Notes: generated from the sequence alone by a model not told the origin. Counted from the stretch's first letter, positions 1 through 9,197 are shown. The stretch: DNA of 64,000 nucleotides from UBA8337 sp937907245 (GCA_965219485.1 OZ244774.1:682001-746000), one strand, 5' to 3'. Made by a program: numbers and translations.

Positions 1-2450
1 TGGGCCAAGAACTGCCGAAGAACTCGAAGCTGACTTTCGACACCATCAATAAGTTGATGACCAAGAAAGAAATCAGTCGGGTTATCGACGTCGTCTACCG
101 CCATTGCGGTCAGAAAGACACGGTTATCTTTTGCGATCACATCATGAAAGTAGGCTTCCGTCAGGCTTGTAAAGCTGGCATTTCGTTTGGTAAAGACGAC
201 ATGGTTATTCCGGAAGACAAGATTGCTCTTATCGAAGAAACCACAACGCTGGCGAAAGAATACGAGCAGCAATATATTGATGGCCTGATTACCCAAGGCG
301 AGAAATATAACAAAGTGGTGGATGCGTGGGCTCGTTGCACCGAGAAGGTTGCGGACGCGATGATGGGCAAAATTTCCACCGTCGATCCAGCCGACTCGGA
401 TGATGACACATTCATTAACTCGATTTACATGATGTCGCATTCAGGTGCGCGTGGTTCGCCTGCTCAAATGAAGCAGTTGGCGGGTATGCGCGGTCTGATG
501 GCGAAACCTTCTGGCGAGATTATCGAAACACCGATTATCTCGAACTTTAAAGAAGGCCTGTCGGTTCTCGAATACTTTAACTCCACTCACGGGGCCCGCA
601 AAGGCCTTGCCGATACCGCTCTGAAAACAGCCAACTCGGGTTACCTGACCCGTCGTCTGGTCGATGTGGCGCAAGACTGCATCATCAATGAAGTTGATTG
701 CGGCACAACCGATGGTATTACCGTCGCGGCTGTGGTGGATGCGGGTGAGGTGATTACGTCGCTTTCTGAGCGTGTGCTGGGTCGTACGCCGGTTGCGGAT
801 GTGGTTAATCCAGCTACTGACACCGTTATTGTCAAAGCGGGCGAGCTGATTTCGGAAGAACATATGGAGCCGATTGAAGAAGCCAATCTGGTAAACATCA
901 AAGTGCGCTCTGTGTTGACTTGTGAAACCAAAACTGGCGTTTGTGCCAAGTGCTACGGTCGTGACCTAGCGCGCGGTACGCCGGTAAACATTGGCGAAGC
1001 GGTTGGCGTTATTGCGGCTCAGTCTATTGGCGAGCCGGGCACACAGCTTACCATGCGTACCTTCCACATTGGGGGTACGGCGCAAGTGGTTGACCAATCG
1101 TTCATTGAGGCCAATGCCGACGGTAAAGTTCAGTTGGAAAATGCCAATATCGTGAAAGACAGTAGCGGACGTCCAGTTGTGATGAGCCGTAACGTGATGG
1201 TGAAAATCGTCGATGGAAATGGTCTGGAACGTGCCGCTCACAAATTGGCCTATGGCTCGCGTCTGCGCGTCGAAGAGGGCCAAGATGTTAGCCGTGGCGA
1301 TCGTCTGGCAGAATGGGAGCCTTATGCCATTCCAATTCTTACCGAATTGGATGGTGTCGTAAGCTTTGAAGACCTGGTCGAAGGGGTTTCGGTTACCGAA
1401 ACCACGGATGAAGCGACAGGCATCAGCCAGCGCGTCATCACTGACAGCTCAATGGGCGCACGTGGCTCTGATTTGAAACCAGCCATGGTCGTGAAAGATG
1501 ATAAAGGCGTTATCAAAACCTTGTCGAACGGCAATGAAGCTCGCTTCATTCTAGCGGCGGGTGCGATTTTGTCGGTAGACTCTGGCGCCACCGTGCATGC
1601 GGGTGACATTTTGGCTCGTATTCCAACCGAAGGTGCCTCCACAAGTGATATCACCGGCGGTCTGCCTCGTGTTGCCGAGCTTTTCGAAGCTCGTCGTCCG
1701 AAAGACCACGCGATTATTGCGGAGATTACCGGTAAGGTTGAGTTTGGCCGCGATTTCAAAAACAAGCGTCGCATCATCATTCGTTCGGAAGAAGCGGATC
1801 TGGAGCCAGTTGAATATCTCGTACCAAAAGCCAAGCATTTGTCGGTTCAAGAGGGCGATGTCATCGAGAAGGGCGAATATCTCATCGATGGTCACCCAGC
1901 TCCGCATGACATTCTTGCAATCTCGGGCGTCGAAGAGCTGGCCAATTACTTGATCAACGAAATTCAAGACGTGTATCGTCTGCAGGGCGTGACCATCAAT
2001 GATAAGCACATTGAGGTTATTGTTCGTCAGATGCTGCAGAAAATCGAAGTGCAAGTCACGGGTGACAGTGCCTTCTTGAAAGAAGAGCATATCGATAAGC
2101 TTGAGTTTGAAGCGGAAGTCGAACGGGTTCTGGCCGAAGGCAAAACACCGCCAACGGGCGTGCCTATTTTGCTGGGTATTACCAAGGCATCGCTGCAAAC
2201 GCGCTCCTTTATCTCAGCCGCCTCGTTCCAAGAAACCACGCGTGTGCTTACCGAAGCTGCCATCAACGGCAAATACGATGAGCTTGTGGGTCTGAAAGAG
2301 AACGTGATTGTGGGTCGTTTGATACCTGCGGGTACAGGAGGGCTGATGCAACGCTTGAAAGGCGAGGCTGCGGCCCGCGATGCGGCGCTAGAAGCCGCGC
2401 GTCCGGCACCAGAATTGCCAGATGAGCCCCTTGCGGACACCGCTATTTAG
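1..2450 (+). CDS. rpoC: RNA polymerase beta' subunit, C-terminal part (cut by window start)
   Basis: This is the largest subunit of RNA polymerase, which carries out transcription with beta, alpha, omega and sigma. The reading frame is already open at base 3, so the N-terminal part, including the catalytic Asp triad, lies outside the window. About 815 residues remain. The F-loop motif GARGSPAQMKQL, the bridge helix around ADTALKTANSGYLTRR, the trigger loop around TMRTFHIGG and the second zinc site (CETKTGVCAKC) are all visible in the expected order. It ends in a short Ala/Pro/Glu tail and a TAG stop, and is followed by a strong terminator. In related genomes it is the last gene of the rplKAJL-rpoBC cluster. 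No lesion is seen. Confidence 0.97.
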   Translation, partial: GQELPKNSKLTFDTINKLMTKKEISRVIDVVYRHCGQKDTVIFCDHIMKVGFRQACKAGISFGKDDMVIPEDKIALIEETTTLAKEYEQQYIDGLITQGEKYNKVVDAWARCTEKVADAMMGKISTVDPADSDDDTFINSIYMMSHSGARGSPAQMKQLAGMRGLMAKPSGEIIETPIISNFKEGLSVLEYFNSTHGARKGLADTALKTANSGYLTRRLVDVAQDCIINEVDCGTTDGITVAAVVDAGEVITSLSERVLGRTPVADVVNPATDTVIVKAGELISEEHMEPIEEANLVNIKVRSVLTCETKTGVCAKCYGRDLARGTPVNIGEAVGVIAAQSIGEPGTQLTMRTFHIGGTAQVVDQSFIEANADGKVQLENANIVKDSSGRPVVMSRNVMVKIVDGNGLERAAHKLAYGSRLRVEEGQDVSRGDRLAEWEPYAIPILTELDGVVSFEDLVEGVSVTETTDEATGISQRVITDSSMGARGSDLKPAMVVKDDKGVIKTLSNGNEARFILAAGAILSVDSGATVHAGDILARIPTEGASTSDITGGLPRVAELFEARRPKDHAIIAEITGKVEFGRDFKNKRRIIIRSEEADLEPVEYLVPKAKHLSVQEGDVIEKGEYLIDGHPAPHDILAISGVEELANYLINEIQDVYRLQGVTINDKHIEVIVRQMLQKIEVQVTGDSAFLKEEHIDKLEFEAEVERVLAEGKTPPTGVPILLGITKASLQTRSFISAASFQETTRVLTEAAINGKYDELVGLKENVIVGRLIPAGTGGLMQRLKGEAAARDAALEAARPAPELPDEPLADTAI

Positions 2451-2496
2451 CCAAGGTTAAAATATATTAACCATCTGATTTAAATAGATAAATTGT

Positions 2497-2540
2497 AAAA
2501 AATGCCGGTCTCCTTTATTGGGGGTCGGCATTTTTCTTTT
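2497..2540 (+). terminator. Intrinsic terminator after rpoC
   Basis: A 10-bp perfect stem (2498-2507 with 2526-2535) is extended inward by six more pairs, three of them G-T wobbles, and closed by a TTTATT loop. The 3' arm runs into a T tract. It starts 47 bases after the rpoC stop and separates the rpoBC transcript from the str operon. Confidence 0.9.
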
Positions 2541-2569
2541 GCGTTGGGCGAAAACCAGCGATTCAGGGC

Positions 2570-2598
2570 TTGACCCTTGGCCGTGATTCCCGTATCAA
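2570..2598 (+). promoter_or_regulatory. Predicted sigma-70-type promoter of the str operon
   Basis: TTGACC at 2570-2575 and TATCAA at 2593-2598 are separated by 17 bases. The site is 30 bases beyond the rpoC terminator and about 265 bases upstream of rpsL. It is the best hexamer pair I see in this gap, but the -10 matches only four of six consensus positions. Confidence 0.45.
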
Positions 2599-2863
2599 GA
2601 GTTCACTTTGGTAACAGGACTGTAGGTTTGCAGCTGTTTCGGGGCTCACCCCGTCACTTTTAAGACCTAAACGCTGTTGAGTATCTGAAGTAAAAAATTT
2701 GGACGCATGATCCTGCTCAAAAGGCCGGATCCTCTGCTTAACTCGCTGGAGGCCCCGAAGTGGGTTGACGGCGGATAGGTCTTGAGAGCTTACGCTTTGT
2801 CATTTGGCAAAGGATATGTGGGCTCTCGTTTTGACCTGTTTGTGTTTGAAGATTGGGAGCATT
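2599..2863 (+). other. Untranslated leader of rpsL
   Basis: There is no credible gene between the predicted promoter and the rpsL start. The leader holds a small perfect hairpin (CGGGG, loop CTCA, CCCCG at 2640-2653) followed by a weak TTTT run, which could be a pause or attenuation site. The frame upstream of rpsL stays open back to 2804, but that extension matches no S12 N-terminus. A GGGAG Shine-Dalgarno sits just before 2864. Confidence 0.5.
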
Positions 2864-3235
2864 ATGCCCACGATTAATCAGCTTATCCGCAAGCCGCGGA
2901 AAAAAGTAGAAAACCGCAACAAGGTGCCGGCCATGGAACAGTGCCCGCAGCGCCGTGGTGTTTGTACTCGCGTTTACACAACCACACCGAAGAAGCCGAA
3001 CTCGGCGCTTCGTAAGGTGGCTCGTGTGCGTTTGACCAGCGGCTATGAAGTCACTAGTTACATTCCGGGTGAGGGTCACAACCTTCAAGAACACTCGGTT
3101 GTAATGATCCGCGGCGGTCGCGTAAAAGACTTGCCGGGTGTTCGTTACCACATTATTCGCGGCGTTCTGGATACCCAGGGCGTTAAAGATCGTAAGCAGC
3201 GTCGTTCGAAATACGGCGCTAAGCGTCCGAAGTAG
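2864..3235 (+). CDS. rpsL: 30S ribosomal protein S12
   Basis: S12 lies at the decoding centre of the small subunit and affects fidelity. The protein has 123 residues, normal for the family. The start at MPTINQLIRKP was chosen because it matches the canonical S12 N-terminus and has GGGAG nine bases upstream; the frame is open further upstream but without homology. The TTPKKPNSALRK loop and the GGRVKDLPGVRY motif are intact, with lysines at the positions linked to streptomycin sensitivity, so no resistance substitution is seen. It is the first gene of the str operon, 11 bases ahead of rpsG. Confidence 0.97.
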   Translation: MPTINQLIRKPRKKVENRNKVPAMEQCPQRRGVCTRVYTTTPKKPNSALRKVARVRLTSGYEVTSYIPGEGHNLQEHSVVMIRGGRVKDLPGVRYHIIRGVLDTQGVKDRKQRRSKYGAKRPK

Positions 3236-3246
3236 GGAGCTGTTTC

Positions 3247-3717
3247 ATGTCACGTCGTCACCGCGCAGAAAAACGCCAGGTAATTCCCGACGCCAAATTT
3301 GGCGATGAGGTTCTGTCTAAATTTATGAACTCGCTTATGCAGCATGGTAAAAAATCCACTGCAGAGACCATTCTTTATGGGGCTCTGGATGCGATTGAAG
3401 CCAAACTGAGCCGTGAGCCAGTTGCTGTATTCCATGAGGCTCTTGAAAACATTATGCCAGCCGTTGAGGTGCGTTCGCGCCGTGTCGGTGGGGCTACCTA
3501 TCAGGTACCCGTTGAAGTTCGCACAGAACGCAAGCAAGCCTTGGCCATTCGTTGGTTGATTACGGCCGCTCGTAGCCGTGGTGAAAACACCATGGTGGAT
3601 CGTCTTTCTGGCGAACTGATGGATGCTGTTAATTCACGTGGCTCCGCGGTTAAGAAACGCGAAGATACGCACCGGATGGCAGAAGCCAACCGTGCCTTCT
3701 CGCATTATCGCTGGTAG
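3247..3717 (+). CDS. rpsG: 30S ribosomal protein S7
   Basis: S7 is a primary 16S rRNA-binding protein that nucleates the head of the small subunit and contacts the E site. The product has 156 residues, the usual bacterial length, and begins MSRRHRAEKR. The motif GGATYQVPVEV and the Arg/Lys-rich C-terminal region ending AFSHYRW are typical. The gene ends in two consecutive in-frame TAG codons. It is the second gene of the str operon, 22 bases before fusA. S7 is the autogenous regulator of this operon in E. coli; no such target was identified here. Confidence 0.97.
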   Translation: MSRRHRAEKRQVIPDAKFGDEVLSKFMNSLMQHGKKSTAETILYGALDAIEAKLSREPVAVFHEALENIMPAVEVRSRRVGGATYQVPVEVRTERKQALAIRWLITAARSRGENTMVDRLSGELMDAVNSRGSAVKKREDTHRMAEANRAFSHYRW

Positions 3718-3739
3718 TAGGACTTAGAGGGTTTTTCCA

Positions 3740-5815
3740 ATGGCACGTCAGACAGAACTTAAAGATTACCGTAATATCGGCATCATGGCCCATATTGATG
3801 CGGGTAAGACGACCACCACAGAGCGCATTCTGTATTACACGGGCGTGAGCTATAAAATTGGTGAAGTGCATGATGGCGCAGCCACTATGGACTGGATGGA
3901 GCAAGAGCAAGAGCGCGGCATTACCATTACGTCGGCTGCGACGACTTGCTTCTGGAACGACAAGCGTATCAACATCATTGACACCCCAGGTCACGTAGAT
4001 TTCACCATTGAAGTGGAGCGCTCGCTTCGTGTTCTCGATGGTGCGGTTGCTGTGTTTGACTCGGTGGCAGGTGTGGAGCCGCAATCGGAAACAGTTTGGC
4101 GTCAGGCCGATAAGTATTCTGTGCCTCGCATGTGTTTCGTGAATAAAATGGATCGCATGGGCGCAGACTTCTTTCGTTGCGTAGATATGATTAAAGATCG
4201 CCTCGGCGCCAACGCTTTGGTTGTGCAATTGCCGATTGGCGCGGAAGCAGAATATGAGGGTCTTATCGACCTTATCCGCATGAAAGAGGTTCTTTGGAAA
4301 AACGAAGATCTCGGCGCGGAATATGATTATTTCGACATTCGGGACGACCTTAAAGCCCAGGCTGCTGAGTATCGCTCGATGCTGGTTGAGATGGTTGTTG
4401 AGCTGGATGATGAGGTCATGGAAGCTTATCTGGAAGGTACAGAGCCAGATGAAGCGACGCTTAATCGTCTTATCCGCAAGGGTACGATTGACCAAAAGTT
4501 TGTGCCTGTGTTGAACGGCACAGCGTTTAAAAACAAAGGCGTTCAGCCTTTGCTAGACGCGGTTGTGGATTACATGCCGTCGCCGCTCGATGTGCCTGCT
4601 ATTCAGGGTATCGATGCCAAGACAGAAGAGGAAGTGGTTCGCAGAAGCTCGGATGATGAGCCTTTGTCGATGCTTGCCTTTAAAATCGCCAATGACCCAT
4701 TCGTGGGCTCGCTGACATTTGCTCGGGTTTATTCCGGTAAATTGGAAAGCGGCGCGACGGTTATCAACACCGTAAAAGACAAGCGTGAGCGCATAGGTCG
4801 TATGTTGCAAATGCATGCGAACTCTCGCGAAGAAATCAAAGAAGCTTACGCTGGCGACATTGTTGCGCTCGTAGGCATGAAAGACACCACAACAGGCGAT
4901 ACGCTCAGCGCGACAGACAAGCCTGTTATTTTGGAACGTATGGAATTCCCTGAGCCAGTGATTGAAGTCGCCGTTGAGCCGAAAACCAAAGGCGACCAAG
5001 AGAAAATGGGTCTGGCACTAAGCCGTCTGGCACAGGAAGATCCGTCTTTCCGTGTAAAATCAGACGAAGAAAGTGGCCAAACCGTGATTGCCGGTATGGG
5101 CGAATTGCATCTCGACATTATTGTCGACCGCATGAAGCGCGAGTTTCAGGTAGAAGCCAACGTAGGTGCCCCACAGGTTGCGTATCGCGAGACTTTCACC
5201 AAAGAAACAGATGTCGATTACACCCACAAGAAACAGTCGGGTGGTTCGGGTCAATTTGCGCGCGTGAAAATGACCATCTCTCCAATGGAGCCAGGTGGTG
5301 GTTATGAATTTACCAATAAAATCGTTGGTGGGTCTATTCCGAAAGAATATATCCCTGGCGTTGAAAAAGGTATCGAGAGCGTTCGCGAGAACGGCGTCTT
5401 GGCAGGCTTCCCAATGATTGACTTCCGGGTCACATTGAACGACGGCGCTTACCATGATGTTGACTCGAGTGTGATGGCTTTTGAGATTGCAGCTCGGGCT
5501 GCTTTCCGCGAAGCCTCGCAAGATGCCGGTGCCAAGTTGCTTGAGCCAATGATGTTGGTTGAAGTGGTTACCCCGGATGACCACATGGGTGACGTTATCG
5601 GTGATTTGAGCAGTCGTCGCGGCACGGTTCGCGGTACGGAAGCTCGCGGTAACGCCTCGGTTATTTCGGCGCTCGTGCCTCTGGCCAACATGTTTGGTTA
5701 TGTAAATACATTGCGGTCCATGACTCAGGGCCGTGCACAATATTCCATGGTATTTGATCATTATGAACAAGTACCTCAGGCGGTGTCTGACGAAGTCATC
5801 GCGAAAATGGCCTAA
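3740..5815 (+). CDS. fusA: Elongation factor G
   Basis: EF-G is the GTPase that drives ribosomal translocation and, with RRF, ribosome recycling. The protein has 691 residues. The P-loop AHIDAGKTT lies near residues 17-25, DTPGH near 81-85 and NKMD near 135-138, followed by domains II-V with the EF-G-specific C-terminal region. Its place between rpsG and tuf is the standard str order and marks it as the housekeeping EF-G rather than an EF-G2 paralogue. It ends in TAA, 33 bases upstream of tuf. Confidence 0.97.
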   Translation: MARQTELKDYRNIGIMAHIDAGKTTTTERILYYTGVSYKIGEVHDGAATMDWMEQEQERGITITSAATTCFWNDKRINIIDTPGHVDFTIEVERSLRVLDGAVAVFDSVAGVEPQSETVWRQADKYSVPRMCFVNKMDRMGADFFRCVDMIKDRLGANALVVQLPIGAEAEYEGLIDLIRMKEVLWKNEDLGAEYDYFDIRDDLKAQAAEYRSMLVEMVVELDDEVMEAYLEGTEPDEATLNRLIRKGTIDQKFVPVLNGTAFKNKGVQPLLDAVVDYMPSPLDVPAIQGIDAKTEEEVVRRSSDDEPLSMLAFKIANDPFVGSLTFARVYSGKLESGATVINTVKDKRERIGRMLQMHANSREEIKEAYAGDIVALVGMKDTTTGDTLSATDKPVILERMEFPEPVIEVAVEPKTKGDQEKMGLALSRLAQEDPSFRVKSDEESGQTVIAGMGELHLDIIVDRMKREFQVEANVGAPQVAYRETFTKETDVDYTHKKQSGGSGQFARVKMTISPMEPGGGYEFTNKIVGGSIPKEYIPGVEKGIESVRENGVLAGFPMIDFRVTLNDGAYHDVDSSVMAFEIAARAAFREASQDAGAKLLEPMMLVEVVTPDDHMGDVIGDLSSRRGTVRGTEARGNASVISALVPLANMFGYVNTLRSMTQGRAQYSMVFDHYEQVPQAVSDEVIAKMA

Positions 5816-5848
5816 CCGCCCTTTTGGGCACATCGACGGAGAGATAAT

Positions 5849-7039
5849 ATGTCGAAGGAAAAGTTTGAGCGGACAAAACCGCATTGTAACATTGGCACGA
5901 TTGGTCACGTTGACCACGGCAAGACGACCCTTACAGCGGCGATTACGAAAGTATTGGCTGAGGTTGGTGGAGCTGAATTTTCTGATTACGCTGACATTGA
6001 TAAAGCGCCGGAAGAAAAAGCTCGTGGCATTACAATTTCGACAGCTCACGTTGAGTATGAGACGGAAGCGCGTCACTACGCGCACGTTGATTGCCCAGGT
6101 CACGCTGATTATGTGAAGAACATGATCACGGGTGCTGCGCAAATGGACGGCGCGATTTTGGTTGTGAACGCAGCTGACGGACCTATGCCACAAACTCGCG
6201 AGCACATTTTGTTGGCTCGCCAAGTTGGTGTTCCAGCGCTTGTTGTTTTCTTGAACAAAGTTGACCAAGTTGACGATGATGAGTTGCTTGAGCTTGTTGA
6301 GATGGAAGTTCGTGAACTTCTGACGTCTTACGAGTTCCCTGGCGACGATATTCCAATCGTTAAAGGTTCGGCATTGGCGGCTCTTGAAGGTCGTGATGAT
6401 GCGATTGGCAAAGAAGCGATTATGGCTTTGATGGCGGAAGTGGATGCTTATATTCCACAGCCAGATCGTCCAAAAGACCAAGCCTTCTTGCTACCTATCG
6501 AGGATGTGTTCTCGATTTCGGGTCGCGGTACGGTTGTTACGGGTCGCGTTGAGCGCGGTATTGTTAATGTTGGCGACGAGATTGAGATTGTTGGCATTAA
6601 AGATACAGCCCTGACGACTTGCACAGGTGTTGAAATGTTCCGCAAGCTGCTGGATAGCGGTGAAGCTGGTGACAATGTGGGTGTTCTTCTTCGGGGTACG
6701 AAGCGCGAAGAAGTGGAACGCGGTCAGGTTCTTTGCAAGCCGGGTTCGATTACTCCACACACGAAATTTAAGGCAGAAGCTTACATTCTGACGAAGGAAG
6801 AGGGCGGTCGTCACACCCCGTTTTTTACCAACTATCGTCCACAGTTTTACTTCCGCACCACCGATGTAACGGGCGTTTGCAGCCTGCCATCGGGTACGGA
6901 AATGGTTATGCCTGGTGATAATGTTGAGATGGAAGTGGAGCTTATTGTTCCGGTCGCCATGGAAGAGAAGCTGCGCTTCGCTATCCGTGAAGGTGGCCGC
7001 ACAGTGGGTGCCGGCGTCGTATCAGCAATTATTGAGTAG
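5849..7039 (+). CDS. tuf: Elongation factor Tu
   Basis: EF-Tu delivers aminoacyl-tRNA to the ribosomal A site as a ternary complex with GTP. The product has 396 residues, with GHVDHGKT (residues 19-26), CPGHADY and NKVD all present, and domains 2 and 3 complete to the VGAGVV region. A GAGAG Shine-Dalgarno precedes the ATG. It is the last gene of the str operon and is followed by its own strong terminator. Many proteobacteria carry a second tuf near the tRNA-secE-nusG region; whether this genome does cannot be seen here. Confidence 0.97.
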   Translation: MSKEKFERTKPHCNIGTIGHVDHGKTTLTAAITKVLAEVGGAEFSDYADIDKAPEEKARGITISTAHVEYETEARHYAHVDCPGHADYVKNMITGAAQMDGAILVVNAADGPMPQTREHILLARQVGVPALVVFLNKVDQVDDDELLELVEMEVRELLTSYEFPGDDIPIVKGSALAALEGRDDAIGKEAIMALMAEVDAYIPQPDRPKDQAFLLPIEDVFSISGRGTVVTGRVERGIVNVGDEIEIVGIKDTALTTCTGVEMFRKLLDSGEAGDNVGVLLRGTKREEVERGQVLCKPGSITPHTKFKAEAYILTKEEGGRHTPFFTNYRPQFYFRTTDVTGVCSLPSGTEMVMPGDNVEMEVELIVPVAMEEKLRFAIREGGRTVGAGVVSAIIE

Positions 7040-7049
7040 ACTTATGAAC

Positions 7050-7079
7050 GGGCGCGCTCTTCGGAGGGCGCCCATTTTT
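7050..7079 (+). terminator. Intrinsic terminator after tuf
   Basis: A 10-bp GC-rich stem with one G-G mismatch (7050-7059 with 7064-7073) is capped by a TTCG tetraloop and followed by ATTTTT. It lies between tuf and rpsJ and would end most str-operon transcripts. Only a TATAAG at 7092-7097 hints at a new start for rpsJ, with no matching -35 element. Confidence 0.9.
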
Positions 7080-7132
7080 GCGGCGCCTTTATATAAGATC
7101 AGGGCGCAGATTATTTGGAAACGGAATACAAA

Positions 7133-7444
7133 ATGGTACAGTCACAAAATATTCGGATCCGCTTGAAAGCGTTTGATCATCGCGTGTTAGACAATTCAGC
7201 ACGTGAGATTCTGAATACAGCGAAACGCACCGGTGCTGATGTGCGCGGGCCAATTCCGCTTCCGACGCATATCGAAAAATACACGGTTCTTCGTGGGCCG
7301 CATATTGATAAGAAAAGTCGGGATCAGTTTGAGATGCGCACACATAAGCGCCTGCTTGATATTGTTGACCCAACCCCACAAACCGTAGATGCCTTGATGA
7401 AGCTCGACCTGCCTGCCGGTGTCGACGTTCAGATTAAACTTTAG
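7133..7444 (+). CDS. rpsJ: 30S ribosomal protein S10
   Basis: S10 is a small-subunit head protein and, as NusE, part of the antitermination complex. The product has 103 residues when started at MVQSQNIRIRLKAFDHR, the canonical N-terminus; the upstream in-frame TTG at 7115 adds six residues without homology. The Shine-Dalgarno is weak (a GGAA a few bases upstream). It heads the S10 operon. The strong tuf terminator lies just upstream, so it needs either readthrough or a promoter I could not identify. Confidence 0.95.
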   Translation: MVQSQNIRIRLKAFDHRVLDNSAREILNTAKRTGADVRGPIPLPTHIEKYTVLRGPHIDKKSRDQFEMRTHKRLLDIVDPTPQTVDALMKLDLPAGVDVQIKL

Positions 7445-7468
7445 GGCCTGGAGCTAGGAGACGTCATT

Positions 7469-8272
7469 ATGCGTTCCGGATTGATTGTTCAAAAATTAGG
7501 TATGACCCGCGTATTTACTGCGGCGGGTAATCACGTGCCTGTAACCGTACTAAAGCTCGACACCTGTCAGGTTGTTGCGCAACGTACGGAAGAAAAAGAT
7601 GGTTACACCGCCGTTCAGCTTGGCTCTGGCTTTGCCAAAGTTAAGCGCACGAGCCGTGCGATGCGTGGCCATTTCGCGAAAGCTAAGGTTGAGCCTAAGC
7701 GTCGTGTTGCTGAGTTTCGGGTTACCCCCGACAACCTGATTGATGTGGGCGCCGAGCTGGCTGCCAGTCACTTCATTGAAGGCCAAAAGGTAGACGCGAC
7801 GGGCATCTCGATTGGTAAAGGGTTTGCCGGTGCCATGAAGCGTCATAACTTTGGCGGTCTGCGGGCCTCTCACGGTGTATCGATTTCTCACCGTTCACAC
7901 GGCTCTACGGGCCAGTGTCAAGACCCAGGTAAAGTGTTTAAAGGCAAGAAAATGGCCGGTCATATGGGCGATGTTCGCGTGACCACACAAAACCTAGAAG
8001 TTGTTAAAACCGATATTGCGCGCGGTCTTGTGATGATCAAGGGCGCTGTACCGGGCTCCAAAGGTGGTTGGGTTCTTTTGCGCGATGCGGTTAAGCGTCC
8101 GTTGCCAGATGGCCTGCCTTATCCTGCTGGTTTGGTTGAAGCTGCGGCTCCGGCTGTAGAAGAAGCGCCTGCTGAGGAAGCCCCGGCAGAAGAAGTAGTT
8201 GAAGAAGTTGTGGAAGAAGCTGTTGCAGAAGCACCAGCGGAAACACCTGCTGAAGAGAAGGATGGCGAATAA
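7469..8272 (+). CDS. rplC: 50S ribosomal protein L3 with an acidic C-terminal tail
   Basis: L3 is an early-assembly 23S rRNA-binding protein near the peptidyl transferase centre. The core, from MRSGLIVQKLGMTRVF through the conserved GQCQDPGKVFKGKKMAGHMG loop, is normal and ends near residue 220. About 47 further residues rich in Ala, Glu, Pro and Val follow, giving 267 residues against roughly 210 in E. coli. The tail is low complexity and acidic, which is unusual for a ribosomal protein and would have to sit at the ribosome surface. The stop overlaps the rplD start by one base (TAATG). Confidence 0.95.
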   Translation: MRSGLIVQKLGMTRVFTAAGNHVPVTVLKLDTCQVVAQRTEEKDGYTAVQLGSGFAKVKRTSRAMRGHFAKAKVEPKRRVAEFRVTPDNLIDVGAELAASHFIEGQKVDATGISIGKGFAGAMKRHNFGGLRASHGVSISHRSHGSTGQCQDPGKVFKGKKMAGHMGDVRVTTQNLEVVKTDIARGLVMIKGAVPGSKGGWVLLRDAVKRPLPDGLPYPAGLVEAAAPAVEEAPAEEAPAEEVVEEVVEEAVAEAPAETPAEEKDGE

Positions 8273-8892
8273 TGAAAGCGGACGTTCATACGCTTGATGC
8301 GAAAGCCAATGGCGAGGTTAATCTTGACGATGCCTTGTTTGGTGTGGAGCCGCGCGCCGATATTCTGCAGCGCATGGTAACTTATCAGCTTGCGAAACGC
8401 CAAGCCGGTACTCATAAATCGAAGCAACGCAGTGAAATTGCGGGTACGACCAAAAAGTTCGGTCGTCAAAAAGGTGGCGGCGGCGCTCGTCACGGTAACC
8501 GCAAGTCCAACATCTTTATTGGTGGTGGTAAATCGCACGGTCCTGTACCGCGCAGTCACGCAATCGACCTTCCTAAGAAGGTTCGTGCTTTGGCCCTAAA
8601 AATGGCTTTGTCCTCCAAGCAAGCTGGCGAGAAGCTGGTTGTTTTGGATGATGCGAAGTCGAAAGACGGCAAAACCGCAAGCCTGCGTACGCAGCTTGGT
8701 AAGCTGGGCATCGATAACGCGCTCATCATTGATGGCGCCGAGTTGGATGCCAACTTTGCCCGTGCGGCCCGCAGCATCATCAATGTGGATGTGCTGCCAG
8801 CCCAAGGCATCAACGTTTATGACATTCTGCGTCGCGATAAATTGGTTCTTACCAAAGCGGCCTTGTCGAGCCTCGAGGAGCGTTTCAAATGA
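8272..8892 (+). CDS. rplD: 50S ribosomal protein L4
   Basis: L4 binds 23S rRNA, lines the exit tunnel with its extended loop, and in E. coli autoregulates the S10 operon. The protein has 206 residues. The tunnel loop with KKFGRQKGGGGARHG is present and intact. Both ends are translationally coupled: the start overlaps the rplC stop by one base and the stop overlaps the rplW start by four (ATGA). Confidence 0.97.
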   Translation: MKADVHTLDAKANGEVNLDDALFGVEPRADILQRMVTYQLAKRQAGTHKSKQRSEIAGTTKKFGRQKGGGGARHGNRKSNIFIGGGKSHGPVPRSHAIDLPKKVRALALKMALSSKQAGEKLVVLDDAKSKDGKTASLRTQLGKLGIDNALIIDGAELDANFARAARSIINVDVLPAQGINVYDILRRDKLVLTKAALSSLEERFK

Positions 8893-9182
8893 GCCGCGAA
8901 AAATATTACGATGTCATCCGCACGCCGGTAATCACCGAGAAGTCGACTATGGCTTCTGAGTATAATCAGGTGGTTTTTAAAGTGTCTTTGGATGCCAATA
9001 AAACGATTATTAAAGAAGCCGTTGAGGCCTTGTTTGACGTGAAGGTAAAAGCCGTCAACACATTGGTTCGCAAGGGTAAAGTGAAGCGCTTTCGTGGTAT
9101 CCGCGGTAAGCAGAACGATGTGAAACAGGCGATCGTTACGCTTGAAGAAGGTCACGCCATTGACGTGACTACTGGTCTTTAA
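8889..9182 (+). CDS. rplW: 50S ribosomal protein L23
   Basis: L23 sits at the tunnel exit and is the docking site for trigger factor and SRP. The product has 97 residues, with the typical early motif IRTPVITEKST and the later KVKRFRGIRG segment. It starts inside the last codon of rplD (ATGA overlap) and precedes rplB by 15 bases. Nothing unusual is seen. Confidence 0.96.
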   Translation: MSREKYYDVIRTPVITEKSTMASEYNQVVFKVSLDANKTIIKEAVEALFDVKVKAVNTLVRKGKVKRFRGIRGKQNDVKQAIVTLEEGHAIDVTTGL

Positions 9183-9197
9183 GCGGGGTAGGGAAGC

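Noticed and set aside
5060..6481. A 473-codon open frame on the minus strand across the end of fusA and start of tuf, and many similar long antisense frames in the ribosomal cluster.
   Set aside because: They mirror highly biased codon use of conserved genes, have no ribosome binding sites or recognisable domains, and overlap unquestionable genes.
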